Source: Mesorhizobium kowhaii (GTDB lineage Bacteria; Pseudomonadota; Alphaproteobacteria; Rhizobiales; Rhizobiaceae). From it: a DNA stretch of 64,000 bases. The translations under genes were made by a program, and so were the position numbers. Positions within the stretch are counted from its first letter, which is position 1. Each line of letters starts with the position of its first letter. A model generated the notes under the pieces. The model saw only the letters and a list, made by a program, of their open reading frames with translations, had not been told where the DNA came from and did no database searches. The stretch is from contig NZ_MZXV01000072.1 of NCBI RefSeq assembly GCF_003253745.1, positions 1 through 64,000 on the forward strand, read 5' to 3'. Shown here piece after piece: positions 19,018 to 28,345 of this stretch.

Positions 19018-19776
19018 TTGATCCGCCACCTCAAATCTCCTGACCTGTTTGGCAGCCTTGACCGCGTGCGGGCGCTTGGCAAAGCAGTCAGTGAGCGGAC
19101 ATTTGAAGTCCTCAACCCATCGACGGACGAAGTGCTGGCAGAGCTTCCCGATATGGGCGTGGAGGAGACGCGCGTTGCGATCGACAAGGCCTATGTCGAG
19201 CGCCTGCATGGCCGCGCTGACTGCCCGTGAGCGCAGCGATGTTCGGTGGCGATGGCATCAGTTGATCATCGACCACGCCGATGACCTTGCCGCGATATTG
19301 ACCGCGGAGATGGGCAAGCCGCTTGCGGAAGCCAGGTCGGAAGTGTCGCATGCCGTGGCCTACCTGCAATGGTACGCCGAAGAGGCCAACCGCATCTATG
19401 GCGAGACCATCTCCGCACCATCGACGGACCGTCGCTTGCTGGTGATCAAGCAGCCGATCGGCGTCGTCGGCACGATCACACCATGGAATTTCACGGCTTC
19501 CATGGTGGCGCGCAAGATCTCGCCGGCCTTGGCGGCGGGCTGCACGATCATCCTCAAGCCCGCTGAACAGACGCCGCTCGTGGCTGGCGCGATGTTCGCC
19601 CTTGCGCATCAGGCTGGCTTTCCCGAAGGCGTCGTCAACCTAGTCTACGCGTCTGAGGGCGATGCCGTCGGACGCGAACTCTGCACAAACCTCAAGGTCC
19701 TCAAGATCAGCTTCACCGGCTCGACCGTGGTTGGCCGGCTGCTCAGTCTCGAGCTCGGCGGGTCTTTGAACATGTA
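19018..19776 (+). pseudogene. gabD: Succinate-semialdehyde dehydrogenase remnant
   Basis: GabD oxidises succinate semialdehyde to succinate with NAD(P). Homology starts at LIRHLKSPDLF (19018) and runs to AIDKAYVERL, then moves to the next frame near 19200 and continues as RSDVRWRWHQLIIDHADDLA, LTAEMGKPLAEARSEV, VVGTITPWNFTASMVARKISPALAAGCTIILKPAEQTP and ISFTGSTVVGRLL. There an internal deletion joins VGRLL directly to SLELGG and the frame closes. The catalytic Cys and all the C-terminal half are absent. One frameshift plus deletions make it dead. Confidence 0.9.
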
Positions 19777-20016
19777 AAGCAGGTCGCACCTCGATGGGCG
19801 GCGGCTCCGGACCCGCTGAAACTGTCGCATTCGTCACCTTGAGGTCAGCTTCGCACCGACGCCGCTGTTGTGCCACAGTCAAGCAAGCGGTCGCCTCGAG
19901 GTGGGCACGTCCTCGGAAGCGTCGGGTATCGGACCTGGACAAGCGTTCACATCATCGTTCCACCCCACCGGCTGTCCCGGCGATGGCCGTCAGCAGGTCC
20001 TGAGCATCCCAGCTTT

Positions 20017-20265
20017 CTAATCGCTGCGCAGAATCTTTGCTTCAAGCGCGGCTGCTACGAAAGCTCTTCGAGCTGCCGCTGGATAAGCCTCACCGCGCAA
20101 TACCTGCAGACAGGCATCCATCGCGGCCTTCCGTTTCGCGGTCTGACGTTGAAGATCACGCAGCAAAATAGCGGCCGCGTCATTGACCTCGAACACGATC
20201 CGATCTGAGCTGTGAAGGCTAAGCCGAACAACGACTGGCCTCTCAAATCTGCTCAATCCGGTCAT
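20017..20265 (-). CDS. DUF982 domain protein
   Basis: An 82-residue protein from the ATG at 20265, preceded by GGAGCGGAGAC. It has the DUF982 pattern: RIVFEVNDAAAILLRDL, then KRKAAMDACLQVLRGEAYPAAARRAFVAAALEA. DUF982 proteins are small, abundant in rhizobia and have no established function. A second, more distant DUF982 gene follows at 20473-20775. The longer frame upstream of 20265 is not protein-like. Confidence 0.75.
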   Translation of the reverse strand: MTGLSRFERPVVVRLSLHSSDRIVFEVNDAAAILLRDLQRQTAKRKAAMDACLQVLRGEAYPAAARRAFVAAALEAKILRSD

Positions 20266-20461
20266 GTCTCCGCTCCTGCGAAGCAAATAGCCTCGATCGC
20301 ACCTTGGCCCGGCCGAACGGTTCGGCTGCTCACTGAACCTCGCCCCTCGCGATCGATGTGCGGTACCTGATTCATGGCGGGGTTGCGCCGCTAATGTCGA
20401 GACCTGCTTCTGCTTTCTGCTATCCGTGAAATCCCGACACAATGCCCCCTCGGCGTGCCCC

Positions 20462-20885
20462 GTGCCAGACGCCTAAACCTGCACTTTTCCACGGCCGGAC
20501 TTGCAGGCAGCGAGCCATTGCATGGCGGAAATTGCATCTTCTAATATGGCGGCCCGTTTCGCAAAGCCGAAAAAGGCATTGCGTGCTGCGCTTACAGGTT
20601 TTCGCCCATCGTATGCATCATAGCAGGTCCTGAGGGCTGCCTCGTGGATCACGTCTCTGCGATCTTCTGGCCATTCGTTGAGGAAATCGATGGCGTCCGC
20701 AAGGCTGGCAATCTCCTGCACGATGTAGGTTGCACGCTTTACGAAAACTGGGCTGCTGAAAGCCTCAGGGTTCATTGGTTCCTCCGACCTACTGAACGAC
20801 TGGTCTGCGTGAACAGGCGCTTCATCGACACCCGCCGACACTCGCACAATGTGTTGTCAGGGCAATGACGGTTCAAGAGGAAGGT
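20462..20885 (-). repeat. Inverted repeat unit A around the DUF982 gene
   Basis: Covers the gene plus about 110 bp upstream. The upstream stretch GCCCTGACAACACATT is shared with unit B (60862-61280) in opposite orientation, and GTGTCGATGA also occurs in both. The two units are 40 kb apart. Confidence 0.8.
20473..20775 (-). CDS. DUF982 domain protein, copy A of an inverted duplicate
   Basis: 100 residues from ATG 20775, behind GGAGG. Core: YIVQEIASLADAIDFLNEW, then IHEAALRTCYDAYDGRKPVSAARNAFFGFAKRAAIL. Nearly the same protein is encoded on the other strand at 60965-61267, with about nine in ten residues identical, and upstream DNA is shared too. Both copies are intact, which suggests recent duplication or selection on both. 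Function unknown. Confidence 0.8.
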   Translation of the reverse strand: MNPEAFSSPVFVKRATYIVQEIASLADAIDFLNEWPEDRRDVIHEAALRTCYDAYDGRKPVSAARNAFFGFAKRAAILEDAISAMQWLAACKSGRGKVQV

Positions 20886-21179
20886 AGCGGCGTGATGCCC
20901 TCCGGTAGGCCAGCAGGCCGATTCCATACATACTGTTGCAAGAGCGGCTCATCAGGTGGCAAAAAAATCTGCATCGTTCCGACCATTTCGCACGAAACGC
21001 TTGGTACATCTTCCGGCGTTGACCCGCCACAAGGAAGCGGCTCCGCACCCTCCGCTTCGTCACAGGGCTATTCCCAGGGTTGTACGGACTTGCGGCCTTC
21101 AGCCTACCTGAGCAAGGCAACGTGACCGTCGAGATACGAGACAACCGGACCATCGCCGCAAAAGTGCCGGTCCTGCTAT
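20776..21179. other. Intergenic stretch between DUF982 and GGDEF-EAL genes
   Basis: About 400 bases. It holds the upstream part of repeat unit A (to about 20885). No convincing gene is seen in the rest. Confidence 0.5.
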
Positions 21180-23141
21180 TCAAGTACTTAGCTCCTGACC
21201 CACCGGCTCCGCGGCAATGCCAGGAATTTCGCCTATCCGGAGAGGTTTCCCGATTAAATAGCCTTGAGCTTCATCACATCTGACGCAGCGCAGATAGTCG
21301 AGCTGTTCGGGAGTTTCTACGCCTTCGGCTGTTACCTCGATTCGAAGCTCATGCGCCAACTCAACCAACGATCTTACAATCGCAGCGCAGTCCGCATCGG
21401 TGAGCATATCCTGGACAAAAGATCGGTCGATCTTGAGGCGCGAAAGAGGCAGTTTACGAAGATAGGTCAGTGATGAATAGCCGGTGCCAAAATCGTCAAG
21501 TGCAACTGTGACGGATAGAGAAACTAACGATTGTAAGAATGAAATCGTTTCTTCAAAATTCGAAATCAGCACAGTTTCTGTGATCTCGACCTCGAGTCTT
21601 CGGGGCTCCAAGCCGGCTTCAGCCAAGGCCACTACAATTCCATCCAGCAAGGTCTTGTTCTTAAGCTGCAGTACCGACAAGTTGACGGAGACCCGTAAGT
21701 CGCGCGGCCAGCGCGCCGCTGCCAAACAAGCCGTTTTGACGACCCAGTGTCCGATGGAGTGAATCAAACCCGTTTCTTCAGCGATGGGTATGAACTCCGA
21801 CGGAGGGATTGGGCCAAGGGTCGGATGCTGCCACCGCAGAAGCGCTTCAAAACCTCGGATGCGATCGTTCCCGAGGTCGAGAAAGGGTTGAAATGCGAGC
21901 CAAAGCTGGTCGTTGGCGAGCGCAGATGACAGATCGCGTTCAAGGGCACGGCGCCTTGCAGCGGCTTCATCGTCGCTTGCGCTGAAAAACTGGATGGACC
22001 GCGCCCCCAGCGTCTTAGCCCTGTATAGCGCGGTGTCGACGCACCGCAAGAGTTGGTTGGCATCCAAACCGTCAGTGGGCGCCAAAGCGATACCGATAGA
22101 GGCCCTCCAATAAATTTCACGTCCTTCGATCAAGAAAGGGGCGCGCATGGCCTCTATGATCTGTTTGGCCAAGGACCTGATCTGATCTGGCCTGATATCG
22201 CGCGTGGCAATTATTGCAAATTCGCCGCCCTCCAATCTGGCAATGCCATCGCTCTCCCGCGTCGATCTCCGAAGTCTCGCAGCGACTTCGACCAAAAGGG
22301 CATCCGCCATGGCTCGGCCAAAACGATCATTCACCTCGGCAAAATTGTTAAGATCGAACAAAAGCAACGCACAGTGCTGGTCAAACTGCTTTGCGTCCAC
22401 CAACGCGTTCTCCAGCCGCTCGTTGAAGCTGAACCGGTTTGGCAGTCTCGTTAGAACATCCCTGCGAATGGCATTTTCGCTTTCCGCTTGCAGAATGAAG
22501 CGTTGGGTAAATTCGACCGCGTGAGCAAGCACTGCACGAAACAGCGTGATGGCGTAGCTAACTATCAGGATTGCAACGGGCAGATTGACGGCGCCTTCCA
22601 TCCACACAATCGCAACCGCCGAACCGACGAAGATCGGCAGCGTATACGCGATGGCCGCAATAGGAATCGTGGAGAAAGAAGCGGCGCCGCCTGCGATCAT
22701 CCCGGCGCTCAGGCAGGTAATGACGACCTGGGCGGCACTTGTTGCCCCGCTGAAGAACAGGACGGGAAGTGCTCCCCACCAAGTGCCGAACAGGAAGGCG
22801 TTCCGCACCAGGTTTTGCGTTGCTCGGCGAGACACTGACCTTGGTTTGACTGGCTGAAACGATAATCTCGCTCTTAGGCCTACGAACCCGGCGGCGACGA
22901 TGATAACACTCGCCCAGAGGATGGCTTTCGTTTGGTCCGGGGAGCCCCAAAGCGCCATAACAAGAGTGGCCGCATTGAGTATGTTCGCAACCATGCCGAG
23001 AGGCGTGTTGCGAAGCACGATACTGACCTGCTCCGCCCTGATTCGGCCGGCAAGTGGTTCGATTGTCGAGGGCCCGCCAAAAACTCGCAGGTCTCCCGCC
23101 AGAAGATCACCAAACCTTGCGGCATACAGACGCTGCATCAC
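21180..23141 (-). CDS. Membrane GGDEF-EAL protein with degenerate GGDEF motif, probable c-di-GMP phosphodiesterase
   Basis: 653 residues. The N-terminal ~210 residues hold several hydrophobic segments (MVANILNAATLVMALW, AILWASVIIVAAGFVGL, ALPVLFFSGATSAAQVVITCLSAGMIAG, IAAIAYTLPIFVGSAVAIVW), so it is a membrane sensor. A GGDEF domain follows, but the signature reads RLEGGEFAII instead of RLGGDEFAII, so cyclase activity is doubtful. The EAL domain looks complete: GFEALLRWQHP, VNLSVLQLK, EITETVLI, ALDDFGTGYSSLTYLR, LKIDRSFV, AEGVETPEQL. Expected action is c-di-GMP hydrolysis, perhaps with GTP sensing by the dead GGDEF. A paralogue lies next on the same strand. Confidence 0.9.
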   Translation of the reverse strand: MMQRLYAARFGDLLAGDLRVFGGPSTIEPLAGRIRAEQVSIVLRNTPLGMVANILNAATLVMALWGSPDQTKAILWASVIIVAAGFVGLRARLSFQPVKPRSVSRRATQNLVRNAFLFGTWWGALPVLFFSGATSAAQVVITCLSAGMIAGGAASFSTIPIAAIAYTLPIFVGSAVAIVWMEGAVNLPVAILIVSYAITLFRAVLAHAVEFTQRFILQAESENAIRRDVLTRLPNRFSFNERLENALVDAKQFDQHCALLLFDLNNFAEVNDRFGRAMADALLVEVAARLRRSTRESDGIARLEGGEFAIIATRDIRPDQIRSLAKQIIEAMRAPFLIEGREIYWRASIGIALAPTDGLDANQLLRCVDTALYRAKTLGARSIQFFSASDDEAAARRRALERDLSSALANDQLWLAFQPFLDLGNDRIRGFEALLRWQHPTLGPIPPSEFIPIAEETGLIHSIGHWVVKTACLAAARWPRDLRVSVNLSVLQLKNKTLLDGIVVALAEAGLEPRRLEVEITETVLISNFEETISFLQSLVSLSVTVALDDFGTGYSSLTYLRKLPLSRLKIDRSFVQDMLTDADCAAIVRSLVELAHELRIEVTAEGVETPEQLDYLRCVRCDEAQGYLIGKPLRIGEIPGIAAEPVGQELST

Positions 23142-23761
23142 TCTTTCACTCCCCCCACGCTAGAGTAGTAGCTGCGTGTTGGTCCCCTAGCATCGAACAC
23201 TTCGGAAAAAGTAAATTTCAACCGCAAAAATTGTACAGCCCAGTTGGGAAACGGAGGGCTTCGGAAATTCGAAGATAGCGAAAACCGCGATGCTCCGTTA
23301 GCACATCGCCGACATAACCTGATCCTACATGTCTTCGCAATTGTCTGTTGGCGATCGCGCTTTCTTTTTCGACACCTGCTAGACTAAGCTGGTTCAATGA
23401 GCCGGCTCATTCTTGAAGGGATCGAAATTCGGCGATGGTTTCGACCTCGTCATCTTCGAGTTCGTCGCTCGGGAGAAACGCCGTTATCCCGACGCCGCGT
23501 TCTGTCTTACCGGTGTGACGTTTGCATGCGCCCGAACCGCACTCTCCAGGACAAGCATCAGCGGCACGGCGAACCGCTGCTCGAGGCGCTACGCCCGTTC
23601 GATGTAACGCGGGAAGGCGCAGCCGTCGATCGCGGCTGGGCGGGCAGAACCGAGCTGCCGAAATGCGCCGCCCTCAGCATAGGAGCTGTTGACCTGTGGA
23701 ACACCGCACCATCTCCGAACGCTCGCGAGTGTCACCACGAAACGTGCGACGCGCTTGCGCA
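23142..23761. other. Gap between the two GGDEF-EAL genes
   Basis: About 620 bases. The part near 23142-23280 is AT-richer and presumably holds the promoter of the 653-residue gene. A plus-strand frame of 163 codons (23397-23888) has no ribosome site or recognisable domain and runs into the convergent gene; I do not call it. Confidence 0.5.
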
Positions 23762-26182
23762 CTACGCCGCGCTGTTCTTGACCAGGCGCAGTTCGTGGTT
23801 GCTCTGCCGTCGGGAAGCGGGCGTCCTGCCTTTGCCGCTCGTATGCTGGGCGAAGTCGGAAATCGGGCAGGGTCGGCCAAGTAGGTAACCCTGGATCGCA
23901 TCGCAGGCTTCTTGCCGCAAGAAGGTCAGCTCCGCGTCCGTTTCGACACCCTCTGCCAGGACCGGGAGCTTGAGGCCCCGAGCGAGGCCAAAGACCGCAC
24001 GCATGACCGCAGCCGCCTCATCGCTGGTATCCACCGCCCGGATAAGAGACTGATCGACTTTGATCTTGTCAAACGGGAATGCCCGCAAATTCGATAGCGA
24101 CGAGTATCCGGTGCCAAAATCATCCATGGCAATTTGAACCCCAAGGCTTTTGAGCTGACGCAGGGCAGCGAGCGCCCGCCCGATATCCTTGATCAGGCAA
24201 GTTTCGGTTATTTCCAGCTCGAGGCGGAACGGATCGAGACCGGTTTCTTTCAGCACTGCCCCGACCAGCTCGGGCAAATTCCCGCCGTGGAGTTGCATGG
24301 CCGAAACGTTGACGCTGATTGCTAGCGGTTGTTGCCAGCTTGCCGCTTCGGCGCAGGCGGTCCGCAGCACCCATTCACCGATCTTCAGAATGGCGCCACA
24401 TTCTTCAGCGACCGGGATGAACACCGCCGGCGGAACTGCGCCGCGTTCCGGATGATCCCACCGCAGCAGCGCTTCGAAACCGAACACCTCGTTGGACTGG
24501 AGTTGCGCCTGCGGTTGATAGACGAGGCGGAGTTCCTTGCGCGAGATCGCGTGACGGATGTCGTGCTCGAACTGGCGGCGATCGCGCAGATGCTCGCCCA
24601 TGGACGGCTCAAAAACGCAATAAAGGCCACGCCCCTGCATCTTTGCCTCATAAAGCGCTGCGTCGGCATGGCTCAGAAGCGTCTCCCGATCGGGTGCATC
24701 GTTCGGGAATACAGCGATGCCTATGCTGGTGCCGATGGTGACGCCGGCAGGCAGGTTGGCGCCTGTGTCGTTGAATGCGTCCAGGATGGCTTCAGCAGTG
24801 CGCGTCGCATAGCCCGCGCTCGGCAGACCGGGAACAATCACAGCGAACTCGTCGCCGCCCAAGCGCGCAACCATCTGCCCTGGCTTAAGGACGCCCCTGA
24901 TCTTGTCGGCCACACACTGCAGCACAGCGTCTCCGACGAGATGGCCGAAGAGGTCGTTGATCTCCTTGAAGCGGTCGAGATCGAGGAAGAGGACGGCAAG
25001 GCACCTCTCAGCGCTGCGATGCGTCGCAAACTCGGCCTCCAGCTTTTCGTTGAAGCTCGTGCGGTTTGGAAGCTTGGTCAAGGGATCGTGGTGGGCAAGG
25101 AAATGAATCTCCTCCTCCGCCCGCTTGCGCCCGCGGATATCGCGCACGGCAAGAACCTGGTGTTGCTTGCCGGCATAGAGCATGCTGTGCCGGATCAGCT
25201 CAACCGGGACCGTACTGCCGTCCGTCGCGCATAGCCCCACCTCCAGCGGCGTTTGCGCAGTGCCCGTGAACTCGCCTTGGGAAACGGCGGGAAAGAAGGA
25301 CGCGAGCGGGCGGCCGGCCGGCTGAGAGCCGTCGAGGCAGGCAAGCGCGGCGAAACTGCGATTGGCTGCCACGATCTCAGTTTCGTTGCACACGATCAGC
25401 CCCTCGACGGCCGCGTCGGCCAGCTCCTGCATACGCGCTGCCTCGCCGGCGCGACGGAGATCGCGCACGTCGAGGGCGAGGCCGATGATGGCCAAAAGGA
25501 TGATGAGGATCGAAACGAGGGCTACGCCAGCCGCCATCCAGTCCGCCGGCAACGCCGTTGCGGAAATGACAATGCGCGGGTCTGGCATGATTGCAGCCGC
25601 GGCCATCGCCGTGAAATGGTGGCTGCAAATCGCTACCGTCAGCACGAGGCTGCCGAGCGCCTTCCACTTGACCGTGTTGGCGTGAAGGGCAACCGGCAAT
25701 GCGGCCGCGCCGAACAGCCCACCAAGAATGATTGAGGCGGCGACGAGCGGCACGTCCCAGACGACGCGGCCCGCGATCTCGAATGCGGCCATGCCGGTGT
25801 AGTGCATCACCGCGATGCCGCCTCCCACGATCGCACCCCCGATCCAGCGTCCATGTGGAACGCGTGGCGAGATGCCGATCGTGAGACCCGTCCCGGTCAA
25901 GGCGATCGCGGCCAGCAACGACATGATCGTCAAGGCGATGTTGTAGCCGCTCGGTACGGCGGGCTGGAAGGCCAACATGGCTATGAAATGCGTCGCCCAG
26001 ATGCCGAAGCCGGTGGCGATCGCGGCGACAGCTAGCCAGATCCGTCGCATTTCGCTTTCACTGCGCCCGACATGGTGGAGGAGGTTCACGGCCGTGAACG
26101 AGGCCAGGGCGCAGATGAAGGCGGCCAGCGCGACCAGACGCAGATCATGCTGCGTCGCAATACAAGTGTAGACTTTCAGCAT
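23762..26182 (-). CDS. MHYT-PAS-GGDEF-EAL membrane protein
   Basis: 806 residues. The N-terminal seven-helix MHYT sensor shows its repeated motif as ATHFIAMLAF, AVMHYTGMAAFEIA and SHHFTAMAAAAI; such domains are thought to bind metal and sense small gases. A PAS-like segment follows (ELADAAVEGLIVCNETEIVAANRSF). The GGDEF domain has an intact signature ARLGGDEFAVI but no clear RxxD inhibitory site ahead of it. The EAL domain is complete: GFEALLRWDHP, VNVSAMQLH, EITETCLI, AMDDFGTGYSSLSNLR, IKVDQSLI, AEGVETDAEL. It may make or degrade c-di-GMP; the balance cannot be read from sequence. It lies upstream of the other c-di-GMP gene with a 620-bp gap, so they probably have separate promoters. Confidence 0.93.
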   Translation of the reverse strand: MLKVYTCIATQHDLRLVALAAFICALASFTAVNLLHHVGRSESEMRRIWLAVAAIATGFGIWATHFIAMLAFQPAVPSGYNIALTIMSLLAAIALTGTGLTIGISPRVPHGRWIGGAIVGGGIAVMHYTGMAAFEIAGRVVWDVPLVAASIILGGLFGAAALPVALHANTVKWKALGSLVLTVAICSHHFTAMAAAAIMPDPRIVISATALPADWMAAGVALVSILIILLAIIGLALDVRDLRRAGEAARMQELADAAVEGLIVCNETEIVAANRSFAALACLDGSQPAGRPLASFFPAVSQGEFTGTAQTPLEVGLCATDGSTVPVELIRHSMLYAGKQHQVLAVRDIRGRKRAEEEIHFLAHHDPLTKLPNRTSFNEKLEAEFATHRSAERCLAVLFLDLDRFKEINDLFGHLVGDAVLQCVADKIRGVLKPGQMVARLGGDEFAVIVPGLPSAGYATRTAEAILDAFNDTGANLPAGVTIGTSIGIAVFPNDAPDRETLLSHADAALYEAKMQGRGLYCVFEPSMGEHLRDRRQFEHDIRHAISRKELRLVYQPQAQLQSNEVFGFEALLRWDHPERGAVPPAVFIPVAEECGAILKIGEWVLRTACAEAASWQQPLAISVNVSAMQLHGGNLPELVGAVLKETGLDPFRLELEITETCLIKDIGRALAALRQLKSLGVQIAMDDFGTGYSSLSNLRAFPFDKIKVDQSLIRAVDTSDEAAAVMRAVFGLARGLKLPVLAEGVETDAELTFLRQEACDAIQGYLLGRPCPISDFAQHTSGKGRTPASRRQSNHELRLVKNSAA

Positions 26183-27101
26183 GCTCTTCCCCCAAGCAGG
26201 ATGATCACCCCGTCTGGGAAGAAATCTACGACCAAAACTTGAATAAAGCGCTTAAGCGAAAAATCCACTTTGATTATCGTTACCGAAGGTTGTGAAGGAA
26301 CTCCACAGGCTCGCTGCAGAATGGGCGGGCCGGTAGCGCCGTAAATGGGAACGCCTGATTCTAGGCTTTGCAGTATGTTTGCCTAAGGCTACGGGCGTGA
26401 GGCGAACTCAGCGGAGGCCGTCGATGTCGAGCTGCGCTTGCGGTCGGCGATGTCGCCGGCGGAGCTCGAGGTCCAGCGCAGGGGCTACGCTACCACTCTA
26501 CACTGACGACCGGTGATCCAGGCAATCGAGCAAGGGTGCCGTACCACCCCGCGCGTCTGGATCAACGACAATGAGGGCTGCGGAGCAAGCCTGGTCAGCG
26601 CCACCTTCTTGCGGCTTCTCAACCCGGTGGAGGGAAGCCGATGCGATGGGCACCAACTGCGGCTTTGGGATTGCCGAGCGCTTGCCGATCGGCAATCTGT
26701 GTCCGCCCACTCATGACATCCAGCATGCTTCCATCAGCAGCATGAATCAGTTGCAGGTGACCGATTCCAAAAATGCGTTGGACGGGACCGATATGCTCAG
26801 GAACATGGGAGTATGGACAAGGGTGGCGGTCATCTTCATTGCATTTTGAATATTTTACGGATTCGCCGATGGGCCCAACAAAGGCGGCTGCGTAGGCGAT
26901 ATGATCGTATGGCGATCACCCTGAAAGCTGGACAAGAGATCGCGAGCGCGGGCCCGGGTGCCGGCGGGGAGCCGCTTTCGTCGTGGCTTGGACGGCGGCA
27001 ACGCCTCCGAAAACCTTTGGAGAATGCGTGGCGGCGGGTGGACGAAAGCGTGCGCTCCGCCTAGAGGACACTCGCAACTCCCCTAAGTCCGCGAGATCAC
27101 T
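26183..27101. other. Gene-poor stretch
   Basis: About 920 bases. The left end holds the promoter side of the MHYT gene. The rest has short frames without ribosome sites or known domains. I see no IS end, tRNA or clear repeat. Confidence 0.5.
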
Positions 27102-27524
27102 ATGAGGCAGCCGCAGCGACCCTTTGTCGTCGAGATCAAACAGAAGCGTGGGCTGGTGAAGCGGCCACAGTCGATCTGGGGCAGCATCGACCTGGCTGCC
27201 ATCGCGAACGAAGTCGCGGAAGCGAAGACGGAAGGTGCGATCGCCAAAGCGACGCCGCAGCCGACTTTTTCCGAAGATCTTCGTTCTCAGCCCGTGCCAA
27301 CCACGAGCGAAGCGGTATCCGACGTCAAGGACGTGATCATGCCCGACGGATCGTCTCCCAAGCCGCCGACGGTTGAGGAAGCGCTGGTTCCTGAGGCACC
27401 GACCGCACTGACGGGAGGCAGACGAACCCGCAAGTTAAAGCGGTGGCAGAAAGATGTTCCTTTGCCGCGAGGTCAGCGATGGAAGCGGCGCCTGCCTTGG
27501 GTGCTCCGCCAGATCCGGGCCTAG
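27102..27524 (+). CDS. Hypothetical protein with basic C-terminus
   Basis: 140 residues. The N-terminus RPFVVEIKQKRGLVKRPQSIWGSIDLAAIANEV is well ordered and resembles short rhizobial hypothetical proteins that share the KRPQSIWGxIDL motif. A Pro/Glu-rich middle part follows and then a highly basic end (GGRRTRKLKRWQKDVPLPRGQRWKRRLPWVLRQ), which suggests nucleic-acid binding. No enzyme motif, signal peptide or membrane helix is seen. Function unknown. Confidence 0.65.
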   Translation: MRQPQRPFVVEIKQKRGLVKRPQSIWGSIDLAAIANEVAEAKTEGAIAKATPQPTFSEDLRSQPVPTTSEAVSDVKDVIMPDGSSPKPPTVEEALVPEAPTALTGGRRTRKLKRWQKDVPLPRGQRWKRRLPWVLRQIRA

Positions 27525-27611
27525 CGGTAGATAGGCCGCTCCAGATTGAAACTGCCCTTGTGACTGTTCATGACAATCGGCAGCTCATCCAGCTAACGAA
27601 GAGCCGCCCTG

Positions 27612-28129
27612 TCAGCCGCTCTCGGATTTGGGTGCGAGGATGAAATCGAAGACTGGCTGAGGCGGTTGGCCCGGCATCGGCTCTCGCAAAACAACCGGGA
27701 GAGTTGTGGCCGCTTCGGCTTCGACCGCGGGGGGGGCGGGTTTCATTCCAATTGCGGCCTCAAAGAGCCGGCTCGGCAGAAGCGCCACCTGACGAAAGAG
27801 CGCTGCAGCTCTTGCGGCATGGCGCGCGGCAGCGACCCTCTTTCCCTGGCGGATCTTCACCCCGGCCGCCGCCAATAGGATCAATCCCTTGAAGAACAGG
27901 GATGCTGGGCGCTTTGTTTCGCAGCATGCCATAGAGGCTCCCACGCCTCATGAGCTTCCCAGTAATAGCCGTGGTTGAAAAGGTCGATTCCCCATCGGAA
28001 CACGTTTGAGCTGAGTGATTCCTCGACCGTAACAACAGTCCCCGGATCGCTTTGGTAACTGTAACCCAACGGGTCGCGGACCGGATGTGGATGTTTGCCA
28101 GGCAGGTATGCGTAGCCCGGGAAATTCAT
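27612..28129 (-). pseudogene. DUF309 family protein, frameshifted
   Basis: DUF309 proteins are small helical proteins with an EAHE-type motif and no firm function. The first frame (from ATG 28129) gives MNFPGYAYLPGKHPHP and FNHGYYWEAHEAWEPLWHA, then goes off. The second frame, open to 27612, supplies KRPASLFFKGLILLAAAGVKIRQGK and ARHAARAAALF, the rest of the family core. A one-base shift near 27930 separates them. With the shift repaired the length is normal, so this may be a recent mutation or a sequencing error. The ATG is the family's natural start. Confidence 0.8.
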
Positions 28130-28345
28130 TTCGGGCAGCAGGCGAGGACGTCACATAGGCCAGCAATCATGAAAGCGCGGTGGTGGCAATTCCAGATGAA
28201 GTAATCGCTTGCGCCAGAGTGCCAGCGGTAAAGAAATATCTTGCGCTGCCCCGACAAAATGCGCTCATGGGATCCTTCCTCCATGGGCACGTGCGCCGGG
28301 AGGGCACCTCTAACCGACCGATAGACCGAGGAAGGGCTCAACCCA

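Noticed and set aside
23397..23888. Plus-strand 163-codon frame between the c-di-GMP genes
   Set aside because: No ribosome site or domain; it runs into the convergent EAL coding region.
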